Source: Actinobacillus sp.
GTDB lineage: Bacteria > Pseudomonadota > Gammaproteobacteria > Enterobacterales > Pasteurellaceae
Direction: 5' to 3'
Length of the DNA: 57,037 bases
Assembly (NCBI GenBank): GCA_020026115.1
Contig: JAHHQY010000004.1
Coordinates: 1 to 57,037 of the forward strand
The notes beneath the pieces were generated by a model, which saw only the letters and a program-made list of their open reading frames with translations, searched no databases and had not been told where the DNA came from. The position numbers and the translations under genes were made by a program. Shown here in pieces: positions 26,789-35,682 of the stretch (its first letter is position 1; each line of letters starts with the position of its first letter).

Positions 26789-27904
26789 TTATTTATTGCC
26801 TTTGAAAAAATGGCTCTTATGGGTTTGAATAGACATCACCAAACCAAAGCCTGCCATAATCGTTACAAAAGAGGTTCCGCCATAGCTCACCAAAGGTAAC
26901 GGCACGCCAACAACAGGCAAAATACCACTTACCATACCAATATTAACAAAAACATAAATAAAGAAAATTAAGGCTAAAGCGCCACTTAAAATCCGTCCAA
27001 AGGATTTTTCTGCTTGTAAACCAATGATTAAACAACGGGCTACAATAAATAAATAAATCAGCATTAAGACACTAAAGCCCACTAAGCCCCATTCTTCGCC
27101 TAACACGGCAAAAATAAAATCCGTATGAGGTTCTGGCAAAAATTCTAATTGAGATTGAGTGCCTTGCAACCAACCTTTACCCCAAACTCCGCCTGAACCA
27201 ATGGCAATTTTAGATTGCAAAATATGATAGCCTGCGCCAAGAGGATCTTTTTCCGGGTCAAGTAAGGTCATAACGCGCGTGCGCTGATAATCGTGCATTA
27301 AATAAAACCACATAATCGGCAAAAAGCCCGCTAAACCGACAATCGCAAGCCCGATTAACCACCAACTCATACCCGCTAAAAACACGACAAAAAGCCCTGA
27401 AGCCGCCACTAAAATGGATGTGCCTAAATCAGGCTGAATCGCAACTAACAAGGTGGGCACAACCACCATAACAATGGCCAATAATGTTTGTTTGATGCTG
27501 GAAGGCGAAGGCTTACTGCCTAAATAAGTGGCCACCATCAAAGGAACGGCCAGTTTCACGATTTCCGATGGTTGAAAGCGAAATAAACCTAAATTTAGCC
27601 AGCGCTGAGCCCCTTTACTCGAGTAGCCAAATAAATCCACTGCAATCAATAATATCAAGCCAATCAAATACAAATAAGGCGCAATATATTGATAAAAGCG
27701 TGGTGAAAATTGTGACATCACAAACATCACCACAAAACCTAAGCCTACTTGCACTAAACGATGTTGGAACATTTGCATATTACCGCCAGAGGCGCTATAC
27801 AGCACAACTAAGCCGAAGGCCGTAATCACCACTAAACCGAGCAAAAGCCAAGCATCTAAATGTAAGCGTTGCCAAAATTGCAACCATAAACTTTTTTCTT
27901 TCAT
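26789..27904 (-). CDS. rodA: Rod-shape glycosyltransferase RodA
   Basis: 371-residue SEDS-family polytopic membrane protein polymerising lipid II in the elongasome. About ten helices. SEDS signatures visible are GAQRWLNLGLFRFQPSEIVKLA, IAIGSGGVWGKGW, FLPEPHTDFIFAVLGEEWG and the C-terminal PVVGVPLPLVSYGGTS. AAGGA lies before the ATG. Directly downstream of its partner transpeptidase gene mrdA (15-base gap). Confidence 0.96.
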   Translation of the reverse strand: MKEKSLWLQFWQRLHLDAWLLLGLVVITAFGLVVLYSASGGNMQMFQHRLVQVGLGFVVMFVMSQFSPRFYQYIAPYLYLIGLILLIAVDLFGYSSKGAQRWLNLGLFRFQPSEIVKLAVPLMVATYLGSKPSPSSIKQTLLAIVMVVVPTLLVAIQPDLGTSILVAASGLFVVFLAGMSWWLIGLAIVGLAGFLPIMWFYLMHDYQRTRVMTLLDPEKDPLGAGYHILQSKIAIGSGGVWGKGWLQGTQSQLEFLPEPHTDFIFAVLGEEWGLVGFSVLMLIYLFIVARCLIIGLQAEKSFGRILSGALALIFFIYVFVNIGMVSGILPVVGVPLPLVSYGGTSFVTIMAGFGLVMSIQTHKSHFFKGNK

Positions 27905-27919
27905 TTTGCTGTCCTTTGC

Positions 27920-29872
27920 TTAATGGCTTTTTTCTTTTGCGTCTAATTTTTCGGTGCGAGTTGTCGTTTGCATTGCTTGCATTTTTTCCACTTCAGGTAA
28001 ACGCACATCTAAATAATAATCCATAATCTTACGCATCAACGGCGCCGCATGACTACTGCCCCCGCCTGCGTTTTCTAAAATAATGGCCACAATAATTTTC
28101 GGTTTTTCGTAAGGCGCATAAGCAATAAACCAAGCGTGATCGTGTAAATGTTTTTTTAATTCATCCGCTTTATAAATTTGATTTTCTTTTAAAGAGAAAA
28201 CTTGCGCCGTACCAGATTTCCCCGCCACTTTATAATTTGTTCCAGCAAAAGCTCGCCGTGCTGTACCTGTTTTGCCATTGACCACGCCAAACATCCCTTC
28301 TTTTGCCGCTTGCCAATATTCCGCTTTCGGCGCAGTAATATCGGGATACAAATGTGGATCTTGGTAATTTTTCACCTCACTGCCTTCAATTTTTTGCATT
28401 AAATGAGGCGTGTTAACTTTCCCGTTATTCACCAAGACCGCCAAGGCTTTTGCCACTTGTAATGGCGTTGCATTCCAATAACCTTGCCCAATTCCCACAG
28501 GAATGGTATCGCCTTGTAGCCAACTGCGTTTATAACGCGTTTTTTTCCATTCGCGACTTGGCATAACCCCATCAGTTTCTTCTTTTAAATCCACCCCTGT
28601 TGGTAAGCCAAAACCAAATTTTTTCATCCATAAAGAAAGGCGATCAATACCTAAACCATAAGCAACTTGATAAAAATAGGTATCGGAAGATTCCGTAATG
28701 GCTTTTTGTAAATTGGTTTTACCATGTCCGCCCCATTTCCAATCGCGATAACGTTTTTGCGAATTAGGCAAATACCAATAACCTGGATCGAAAATTTCTT
28801 TTTTCGGATCAATGACATTTTCTGTTAAAGCGGAAACGGCAATAAAAGGTTTTACCGTTGATGCCGGTGGATAAGCACCTTGCGTTGCTCGGCTATACAA
28901 GGGACGATCCGGATCATAGAGCAAGTGGTTATAATCTTTACTCGAAATGCCACCAACAAATAAATTATTATCATAACTTGGCGTGGAAACCATCGCTAAA
29001 ATACTGCTGTCTTTAGGGTCTAAAACCACAACGGCAGCACGTTGGTCGCCTAATAATTGAGTAATAAAACGCTGTAAATCTAAATCAATTGTTAAATGAA
29101 TGCTCTCGCCTGCAACAGCAGGTTGCTCTTGTAATTTGCGCACCACTTTACCACGAGAATTGACTTCCACTTCTTCAAAGCCGACTTTGCCGTGTAATTG
29201 ATCTTCATAAAATCGTTCAATTCCTCGCTTGCCAATATCATGAGTGCCGGCATAATTGGAATATTTATCTTCTTTTTTTAAACGCTCAATATCGCGATCA
29301 TTTATTTTCCCCACATAACCTAAAATATGCGTCAAAGGTTCGCCGTATAAATAATGACGTTTGAAATACGCTTGCACATCAATACTTGGAAATTTATATT
29401 GATTGACCGCAAAACGCGCAATTTGCTCTTCGCTTAAATCGGGTTTTAATAAAATTGGCGTATAACGTAAGGCGCGCCGACGGGCTTTTTCAAAATTGGC
29501 AATGTCTTCATCGGTTAAGCCCACCAAAGGTTTCAAGGCTTCAAAGGTTTCCTTTAAATCTTTGACTTTCTCAGGCACGATATACAAACCAAAAAACGTG
29601 GTGTTTTCGGCTAATTTTCTGCCATAGCGATCATAAATTAGCCCGCGCGCAGGCGGTAGAGGTAATAATTTAATGCGATTATCATTCGAGCGCGTGCGAT
29701 ACGTTGTGCATTCTTGAATTTGCAAATGGTATAAATTTACAAATAACCCCGCGCACATGATAAGCACCACAATAGATGCCACGAAAACGCGTCGTGCAAA
29801 TAAATTCCGTTCCGCTTTGCTATCGCGGATCGGATCGTATTTTGGTTTTGCTCGCCATTTTTTCATTTTCAT
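27920..29872 (-). CDS. mrdA: Penicillin-binding protein 2 (elongasome transpeptidase)
   Basis: 650 residues from the ATG at 29872; GTG at 29881 and ATG at 29866 are alternatives. One membrane helix near 20-45, the PBP dimer domain (GLIYDRYGRKLAEN, RHYLYGEPLTHILGYVG), then the transpeptidase: nucleophile S338 in ASTVKP, SSD in ITESSDTYFY and KSGTAQ. It crosslinks side-wall peptidoglycan with RodA. Copies of the dispersed repeat flank the coding region at both ends: one just upstream whose GAGTGA may serve as ribosome-binding site, one coding TRTEK near the C-terminus. Confidence 0.95.
   Translation of the reverse strand: MKMKKWRAKPKYDPIRDSKAERNLFARRVFVASIVVLIMCAGLFVNLYHLQIQECTTYRTRSNDNRIKLLPLPPARGLIYDRYGRKLAENTTFFGLYIVPEKVKDLKETFEALKPLVGLTDEDIANFEKARRRALRYTPILLKPDLSEEQIARFAVNQYKFPSIDVQAYFKRHYLYGEPLTHILGYVGKINDRDIERLKKEDKYSNYAGTHDIGKRGIERFYEDQLHGKVGFEEVEVNSRGKVVRKLQEQPAVAGESIHLTIDLDLQRFITQLLGDQRAAVVVLDPKDSSILAMVSTPSYDNNLFVGGISSKDYNHLLYDPDRPLYSRATQGAYPPASTVKPFIAVSALTENVIDPKKEIFDPGYWYLPNSQKRYRDWKWGGHGKTNLQKAITESSDTYFYQVAYGLGIDRLSLWMKKFGFGLPTGVDLKEETDGVMPSREWKKTRYKRSWLQGDTIPVGIGQGYWNATPLQVAKALAVLVNNGKVNTPHLMQKIEGSEVKNYQDPHLYPDITAPKAEYWQAAKEGMFGVVNGKTGTARRAFAGTNYKVAGKSGTAQVFSLKENQIYKADELKKHLHDHAWFIAYAPYEKPKIIVAIILENAGGGSSHAAPLMRKIMDYYLDVRLPEVEKMQAMQTTTRTEKLDAKEKSH
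27945..27961 (+). repeat. Uptake-like repeat inside the 3' end of mrdA
   Basis: AATTTTTCGGTGCGAGT, full 17-base match, read on the coding strand as Thr-Arg-Thr-Glu-Lys-Leu in the disordered C-terminal tail. Confidence 0.75.
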
Positions 29873-29879
29873 GACTTTC

Positions 29880-29897
29880 ACTCGCGCCGAATTTTTT
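29880..29897 (-). repeat. Uptake-like repeat between rlmH and mrdA
   Basis: ACTCGCGCCGAATTTTTT. On the coding strand its GAGTGA end lies eight bases before the mrdA ATG. Confidence 0.75.
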
Positions 29898-29899
29898 CC

Positions 29900-30367
29900 T
29901 TATTCGCGATGATAAGGATGGTTCGTACTCAATGACCATGCGCGATATAAAGCTTCAACCACCACTACGCGCACTAAAGGATGTGGCATGGTTAAAGGGG
30001 AAAGGGACCAACTTTGTTCAGCTGCGGCTTTACATTCTGCCGAAAGCCCTTCAGGACCACCAATTAACAAACACACATCTCGACCGTCGTTTTTCCATTT
30101 TTCTAATTCTTGAGCCAATTTTGGCGTATCCCAAGGTTTGCCGGGAATATCTAAGGTGACAATACGATTGCGCCCACAAACGGCTAACATCGCCTTACCT
30201 TCTTGCTCTAAAATGCGTTTAATATCTGCATTTTTCCCCCGTTTACCCGCAGGGATTTCCACCAACTCAAAAGGCATATCTTTAGGGAAACGGCGTTGAT
30301 ATTCTTTAAACCCGGTTATGACCCAATCAGGCATTTTTGTCCCAACGGCCACTAATTGAATTTTCAT
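29900..30367 (-). CDS. rlmH: 23S rRNA pseudouridine1915 N3-methyltransferase RlmH
   Basis: 155 residues, the E. coli length. A SPOUT methyltransferase acting on pseudouridine 1915 in helix 69 of 23S rRNA. The knot region is LLIGGPEGLS and the family C-terminus is NHPYHRE. Four bases downstream of rsfS, so the two ribosome factors are co-transcribed ahead of the elongasome genes. Confidence 0.96.
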   Translation of the reverse strand: MKIQLVAVGTKMPDWVITGFKEYQRRFPKDMPFELVEIPAGKRGKNADIKRILEQEGKAMLAVCGRNRIVTLDIPGKPWDTPKLAQELEKWKNDGRDVCLLIGGPEGLSAECKAAAEQSWSLSPLTMPHPLVRVVVVEALYRAWSLSTNHPYHRE

Positions 30368-30371
30368 GCGC

Positions 30372-30680
30372 TTACGCCCATAATTTTTCTAATTGATACA
30401 TTTCACGGCTTTCACGTTGCAAAATATGCACAATCGCTTGCCCAAAATCCACAACAACCCAATCGGCTGTGTTTTGCCCCTCTTGACCGAAAGATTCCAC
30501 GCCTTCAGCTTTACTTTCTTCCACTAAGCGTTCAGCTAAAGAGGCCACATGACGTGAAGATGTCCCCGTGCAAATAATCATATTGTCTGTAATAGAAGAT
30601 TTGCCTTGCACATTTAAAACAACAATATCTTCAGCTTTTAAATCGGTTAATTTGTTAGTAAGAAATTCAACTAAATTCAT
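30372..30680 (-). CDS. rsfS: Ribosomal silencing factor RsfS
   Basis: 102 residues. Binds L14 on the large subunit and blocks subunit joining in slow growth. Conserved features: LKAEDIVVLNV, the TGTSSRHVASLAERLVEE stretch, GQEGQNTADWVVVDFGQAIVHI and the C-terminal YQLEKLW. First gene of rsfS-rlmH-mrdA-rodA-dacA-ybeD. Confidence 0.95.
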   Translation of the reverse strand: MNLVEFLTNKLTDLKAEDIVVLNVQGKSSITDNMIICTGTSSRHVASLAERLVEESKAEGVESFGQEGQNTADWVVVDFGQAIVHILQRESREMYQLEKLWA

Positions 30681-30825
30681 CAGGTTTCCTTTTCATTCTT
30701 TTAATCATTTAAATAAAGCGCAAAATTCTAACACAGCAAGAATAAATAAAGAACGCATTGCCACGATTTAAGCCATTTTTTTACGCAAAAATGCTCGTTT
30801 AAAGACAGCTTTCAAGCGAGAAAGC

Positions 30826-30842
30826 AATTTTTCGGTGCGAGT
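30826..30842 (+). repeat. Uptake-like repeat upstream of clpB
   Basis: AATTTTTCGGTGCGAGT, full match. It lies in the 315-base gap between divergent rsfS and clpB; besides this and the putative clpB promoter I see nothing else there. Confidence 0.75.
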
Positions 30843-30918
30843 GAATTATGAAAACTTTATTTTTTTACATTTAAAAACAATAAGTTAAATTTGTTAACCG
30901 TTTTTTTATAAAAAATAA

Positions 30919-30946
30919 CTTGAATTTTTCAAAGCGAGGCTTATTT
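30919..30946 (+). promoter_or_regulatory. Possible heat-shock (sigma-32) promoter of clpB
   Basis: CTTGAA (30919-30924) is a perfect -35 of the sigma-32 type; 15 bases later CTTATTT (30940-30946) is a weak match to the CCCCATNT -10. clpB is a standard sigma-32 target, which supports the reading. Confidence 0.4.
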
Positions 30947-30995
30947 AGGAATGGTCTTAAATGATATGACTTAATTTAACCACTAAGGGGAAAAT

Positions 30996-33566
30996 ATGAA
31001 TATCGAAAAATTAACCAGTAAATTCCAACAAGCGCTACAAGATGCTCAATCTTTAGCCTTAGGTAAAGATAATCAATATATTGAGCCCGTCCATTTATTA
31101 CTTGCCTTATTAGACCAACAAGATGGTTCTATCGCACCTATTCTCACCGCAAGCGGAGCTCATATTGCGACTTTACGCAATGAGTTAAACCAAGAATTAA
31201 ACCGCTTACCACAAGTTTCTGGAAATGGTGGCGATGTGCAAGTTTCACGCAATTTAATCAATTTATTAAATCTTTGCGATAAATTAGCTCAACAAAAACA
31301 AGATAAATTTATTTCTTCCGAGCTTTTCTTACTTGCCATTATGGAAAGCAAGGATGCTTTAAGCAAACTGTTACAAAAATCAGGCGCGACAAAAGAAAAA
31401 ATTCAAAACGCCATTAAACAAATTCGAGGAGGCGAAAACGTGAACGATCAAAATGCTGAAGAAAACCGCCAAGCTCTTAAAAAATACACCATTGATTTAA
31501 CTGAACGTGCTGAATCGGGCAAACTTGACCCTGTTATCGGACGCGATGAAGAAATTCGTCGCACCATTCAGGTTCTACAACGTCGCACCAAAAATAACCC
31601 GGTCTTAATTGGTGAACCTGGCGTGGGTAAAACCGCTATTGTCGAAGGCTTAGCACAACGTATTGTTAATGGTGAAGTGCCTGAAGGTTTAAAAAATAAA
31701 CGTGTTCTTTCCCTTGATATGGGGGCTTTAATTGCCGGTGCTAAATTCCGTGGGGAATTTGAAGAACGCTTAAAAGCCGTTTTAAAAGAAATTGGGCAAG
31801 AAGAAGGTCGCGTTATTTTATTTATCGATGAAATTCACACTATGGTCGGCGCAGGTAAAACTGACGGTGCAATGGATGCCGGTAACTTATTAAAACCGTC
31901 TTTAGCTCGTGGTGAACTTCATTGCGTAGGGGCGACAACCTTAGATGAATATCGTCAATATATTGAAAAAGATGCCGCTTTAGAACGTCGTTTCCAAAAA
32001 GTTTTTGTCGATGAACCTACGGTTGAAGATACCATCGCGATTTTGCGTGGTTTAAAAGAACGCTATGAAATTCATCATCACGTCGACATTACAGACCCTG
32101 CTATTGTTGCTGCGGCAACGCTTTCTCATCGCTATATTTCAGATCGCCAACTACCCGATAAAGCGATCGACTTAATTGATGAGGCCGCTTCAAGCATTCG
32201 TATGGAAATTGACTCAAAACCGCAACCCTTAGAAAAATTAGAGCGCCGTATTATTCAATTAAAATTAGAACAAAACGCGCTTTCTAAAGAGGACGATGAG
32301 GCAAGCCATAAACGCTTAGCTATGCTCGAAGAAGAATTAGCGGAAAAAGAAAAAGAATACGCTGAACTTGAAGACGTATGGAAAAGCGAAAAAGCTGCGC
32401 TTTCTGGCGCTCAACATATTAAAGTGGAATTAGAAAATGCGCGCACGCAATTAGAACAAGCGCGTCGTATTGGTGACTTAAATAAAATGTCTGAATTGCA
32501 ATACGGCCGTATTCCAGAACTTGAACGTCAACTTAAACAAGCAGAAAATGCCGAAAACAAAGAAATGACTTTAGTGCGTAATCGCGTTACAGACGAAGAA
32601 ATTGCTGAAGTTCTTTCTCGTGCAACCGGCATTCCTGTGGCAAAAATGATGGAAGGTGAACGCGAAAAATTATTGCGTATGGAAGAAGCCTTACATCGTC
32701 GCGTCGTTGGCCAAACAGAAGCGGTTGAAGCGGTTTCTAATGCCATTCGTCGTAGTCGTGCAGGCCTTTCTGACCCGAACAGACCTATTGGTTCTTTCTT
32801 ATTCTTAGGGCCAACAGGGGTAGGTAAAACAGAACTTTGTAAAACCTTAGCCAGCTTTATGTTTGATGACGAAAATGCCATGGTGCGTATCGATATGTCC
32901 GAATTTATGGAAAAACATAGCGTTTCTCGCTTAGTCGGTGCACCTCCTGGATATGTGGGTTACGAAGAAGGGGGTTACTTAACCGAAGCGGTTCGTCGCC
33001 GTCCATATAGCGTAATCTTGCTGGATGAAATTGAAAAAGCACATCCTGATGTTTTTAATATTTTATTACAAGTATTAGATGATGGACGTTTAACCGATGG
33101 TCAAGGACGTACCGTTGATTTCCGTAATACGGTTGTCATTATGACCTCAAACTTAGGTTCAGATTTAATTCAAGGCCAAAAAGATCTTTCTTATAACGAT
33201 ATGAAAACGTTGGTTATGACGGTTGTTAGCCAACATTTCCGCCCTGAATTTATTAACCGTATTGATGAAACCGTTGTGTTCCATCCACTTGGTAAAGACA
33301 ATATTCGTGCTATTGCGAACATTCAATTAGAACGTTTAGCAAATCGTCTCGAAAAACATGGTTATCCTGTTAAATTTACAGAAAATGCGGTGGACTTCAT
33401 CGGTGATGTGGGCTATGACCCAATTTACGGCGCGCGTCCTTTAAAACGTGCTATTCAACAAGAAATTGAAAACCCATTAGCCCAAGAAATTCTTTCTGGT
33501 AAATTGATTCCAGGCCAAGTGGTGAACGTTGATTACCACAACGATAAAATCACCATTTCTCAATAA
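30996..33566 (+). CDS. clpB: Chaperone ClpB (disaggregase)
   Basis: 856 residues. Hexameric AAA+ unfoldase that extracts polypeptides from aggregates with DnaK. Clp N-domain (1-145), first AAA module with Walker A GEPGVGKTAIVEG and Walker B VILFIDEIH, a coiled-coil M domain (about 400-530, Glu/Lys-rich), second AAA module with GPTGVGKTELCK and ILLDEIEKAH. The M domain distinguishes it from ClpA and ClpC. AAGGGG precedes the ATG. A terminator follows. Confidence 0.98.
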   Translation: MNIEKLTSKFQQALQDAQSLALGKDNQYIEPVHLLLALLDQQDGSIAPILTASGAHIATLRNELNQELNRLPQVSGNGGDVQVSRNLINLLNLCDKLAQQKQDKFISSELFLLAIMESKDALSKLLQKSGATKEKIQNAIKQIRGGENVNDQNAEENRQALKKYTIDLTERAESGKLDPVIGRDEEIRRTIQVLQRRTKNNPVLIGEPGVGKTAIVEGLAQRIVNGEVPEGLKNKRVLSLDMGALIAGAKFRGEFEERLKAVLKEIGQEEGRVILFIDEIHTMVGAGKTDGAMDAGNLLKPSLARGELHCVGATTLDEYRQYIEKDAALERRFQKVFVDEPTVEDTIAILRGLKERYEIHHHVDITDPAIVAAATLSHRYISDRQLPDKAIDLIDEAASSIRMEIDSKPQPLEKLERRIIQLKLEQNALSKEDDEASHKRLAMLEEELAEKEKEYAELEDVWKSEKAALSGAQHIKVELENARTQLEQARRIGDLNKMSELQYGRIPELERQLKQAENAENKEMTLVRNRVTDEEIAEVLSRATGIPVAKMMEGEREKLLRMEEALHRRVVGQTEAVEAVSNAIRRSRAGLSDPNRPIGSFLFLGPTGVGKTELCKTLASFMFDDENAMVRIDMSEFMEKHSVSRLVGAPPGYVGYEEGGYLTEAVRRRPYSVILLDEIEKAHPDVFNILLQVLDDGRLTDGQGRTVDFRNTVVIMTSNLGSDLIQGQKDLSYNDMKTLVMTVVSQHFRPEFINRIDETVVFHPLGKDNIRAIANIQLERLANRLEKHGYPVKFTENAVDFIGDVGYDPIYGARPLKRAIQQEIENPLAQEILSGKLIPGQVVNVDYHNDKITISQ

Positions 33567-33587
33567 TTTCATCGTTGCCGAATAAAT

Positions 33588-33620
33588 AAAATGCGCTTGT
33601 TCTTGCAAGCGCATTTTTTA
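33588..33620 (+). terminator. Terminator after clpB
   Basis: AAAATGCGCTTG / CAAGCGCATTTT stem, six-base loop, T-run. Confidence 0.9.
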
Positions 33621-33711
33621 TGCCCATAAGATATTTAATGGGTTTTTCTTCCGTTAAAAAACGTTAAGGTAGTATACTTAGCGTTTATATTCATTTTCAA
33701 GGAGGAGAAAT

Positions 33712-34599
33712 ATGCTAAAAGGTGTTGCTTTTTCAATTTGTGCATCCTGTTTATTTGGTTATCTCTATTATTTTTCCACGTTACTTACGCCCCTTTCTGG
33801 TGAAGAAATTTTCGCTTTTCGCGTGATTTATTCCATTCCCTTTACTTGGGCGGGCATATTTTTATTTAAACAAAAATATTTTCTTATTTCGCACTTTCGC
33901 CGTATTCGAGCCACCCCTTGGCTTTTCGGTATTTTTTTATTAAATGCCTCCATCACAGGGTTTGAAATGTGGTTATTTTTATGGGCGCCGAATAATGGTG
34001 AGGCCTTAAGTGTTTCTGTGGGTTATTTAATTTTGCCATTAGTTTTAGTTTTTTGCGGACGCATTTTTCTTAAAGAACGTATTTCACCTTTAAAAGGCAT
34101 TGCGGTGCTTTCGGCCATTTTAGGCGTTAGTATTGATATTTTCTCAACCGGCGGTATGTCTTGGACGAGTATTGCTGTTTGTGCTTATGCCATTTATTTT
34201 ATTTTACGAAAACGTTTTAATATCGCCGATATTGCCAGCTTTGCGATTGAATTAACCTTACTTTTGCCTCTTTGCTTAATCTTTGCTTGGCAAACCGATT
34301 TAACCTTTATTCAGCAACAAAATGAAAAGATTTTCTACTTATTACCTTTTTTAGGCCTATTAAGTGGGGTGGCTTTTTTATTTTATATCGCAGCAAGCAA
34401 TATTTTACCGATTAACTTATTAGGCTTATTAAGTTATTTAGAACCAACGGTGTTATTAGTCAGCTCTATTATGATTGGTGAAAAAATTTCCCCTGATAAT
34501 TATCCGCTTTTCATCGGCCTGACCTTAGCCATTTTATTCGTCATTTTTGATGGCGTGTGGCAAGTTTATCGTAAAAAACATCCCGCTCAACGGGCATAA
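33712..34599 (+). CDS. rarD: EamA-family permease, RarD-like
   Basis: 295 residues with about ten hydrophobic helices, i.e. two EamA repeats. Similarity to E. coli RarD is visible in the pattern LFLWAPNN...LSVSVGYLILPLV, the FLKERISP turn after the fourth helix, and LLSYLEPT followed by GEKI in the second repeat. RarD-type proteins are drug/metabolite-transporter members with no firmly known substrate. GGAGGAG precedes the ATG, an unusually strong site. Single-gene unit between terminators; the gene name is by similarity only. Confidence 0.8.
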   Translation: MLKGVAFSICASCLFGYLYYFSTLLTPLSGEEIFAFRVIYSIPFTWAGIFLFKQKYFLISHFRRIRATPWLFGIFLLNASITGFEMWLFLWAPNNGEALSVSVGYLILPLVLVFCGRIFLKERISPLKGIAVLSAILGVSIDIFSTGGMSWTSIAVCAYAIYFILRKRFNIADIASFAIELTLLLPLCLIFAWQTDLTFIQQQNEKIFYLLPFLGLLSGVAFLFYIAASNILPINLLGLLSYLEPTVLLVSSIMIGEKISPDNYPLFIGLTLAILFVIFDGVWQVYRKKHPAQRA

Positions 34600-34604
34600 A
34601 AAAA

Positions 34605-34654
34605 GCTCGCACCGAAAAAAAGACGACCCTTTTTTCGGTGCGAGCCTATTTTTT
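34605..34654 (+). terminator. Repeat-pair terminator between rarD and suhB
   Basis: GCTCGCACCGAA (34605-34616) and TTCGGTGCGAGC (34634-34645), perfect 12-base arms, then TATTTTTTA. Both copies carry the same two deviations from consensus (T in the core, C at the end), so pairing is preserved. Convergent gene pair. Confidence 0.88.
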
Positions 34655-34665
34655 AATAAGCTTGA

Positions 34666-35469
34666 TTAAGCTTTAAAGCCTTGTGGTAAACAAGGTTGAA
34701 TATGTTTTAACATACCTTTCATTAAGCGTGGTGCTGTGGCAATAATATGACCTTGAGTTAAATAATTTGGGTCACCGTTAAAATCACACACTAATGCGCC
34801 AGCTTCGCGAGCAATTAAATCTCCCGCCGCAATATCCCAAGGCTTAATGCCCATTTCAAAGTAACCATCAACACGATTTGCCGCGGTATAGCATAAATCT
34901 AATGCCGCAGAACCTGTACGACGGAAATCAGCACAATCTTCAGATAAGTTGCTCATCATAGCAAATTGGGTTGGCATTAAAGCCGGTTTTTTGAATGGGA
35001 AACCTGTTGCAAGAATTGTGCCATCAAGTTCGCGTAAATTATCTACGCGTAAACGTAATTCGTTTAATTTTGCACCTTTACCGCGTACTGCTGTGAAAAG
35101 TTCGTTACGAATTGGATCATAAACTACCGCAGCTTCTGTGCGATTTTTAACGCGAATTGCAATAGAAATAGAGAAATGTGGAAAACCTTTAATAAAGTTT
35201 GTCGTGCCATCAAGTGGATCAATAATCCATTGTGTTTCATCATCTTGACCGCTTAATAAGCCACTTTCTTCTGTAATAATTGTATGCTCAGGATAAGCAT
35301 TGCGAATAACTTCAACAATCGCTTTTTCTGATGCTTTATCAAAATTCGTTACGTAATCGTTTAAACCTTTAGTCGATTTTTCGATTTCGTCACGACGTTC
35401 AAAACCTTGAACAAGGATATTACCTGCTCGGCGAGCTGCACGAACAGCGATATTTAACATAGGATTCAT
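34666..35469 (-). CDS. suhB: Inositol-1-monophosphatase / Nus factor SuhB
   Basis: 267 residues, the E. coli length. Mg-dependent phosphatase; in E. coli it also joins the rRNA antitermination complex. N-terminus MNPMLNIAVRAARRAGN is nearly the E. coli sequence. Metal-binding motifs: EESG, WIIDPLDGTTNF and KPWDIAAGDLIAREAG. AGGTGG precedes the ATG. Divergent from the iron operon. Confidence 0.96.
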   Translation of the reverse strand: MNPMLNIAVRAARRAGNILVQGFERRDEIEKSTKGLNDYVTNFDKASEKAIVEVIRNAYPEHTIITEESGLLSGQDDETQWIIDPLDGTTNFIKGFPHFSISIAIRVKNRTEAAVVYDPIRNELFTAVRGKGAKLNELRLRVDNLRELDGTILATGFPFKKPALMPTQFAMMSNLSEDCADFRRTGSAALDLCYTAANRVDGYFEMGIKPWDIAAGDLIAREAGALVCDFNGDPNYLTQGHIIATAPRLMKGMLKHIQPCLPQGFKA

Positions 35470-35611
35470 ATTTCCACCTGATTTTAAAGAACATAAAGCA
35501 AAATTATATGCTTTTTCATTTTAAAAGGCGAGCATCTTTTTTATTCAGCAAGTATTTTCTTTTAAAATAATAAAAACTGTTACTAATTTCGGCAGTTAGC
35601 CTTTTAAAGGG

Positions 35612-35669
35612 TTGCATTTATATCTTTAATGAAGGATAATAATTATTCTTATTTGTACTAAGAATAATT
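35612..35669 (+). promoter_or_regulatory. Promoter and Fur-box-like operator of the iron operon
   Basis: TTGCAT (35612-35617), 17-base spacer, GATAAT (35635-35640). The -10 begins a 19-base stretch (35635-35653) that I score at 14 of 19 against the Fur consensus GATAATGATAATCATTATC. An 11-base perfect inverted repeat follows (AATTATTCTTA 35641-35651, TAAGAATAATT 35659-35669). Iron repression of an iron-uptake operon is the natural reading but is inferred. Confidence 0.65.
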
Positions 35670-35682
35670 TAAGGGTTTTATT

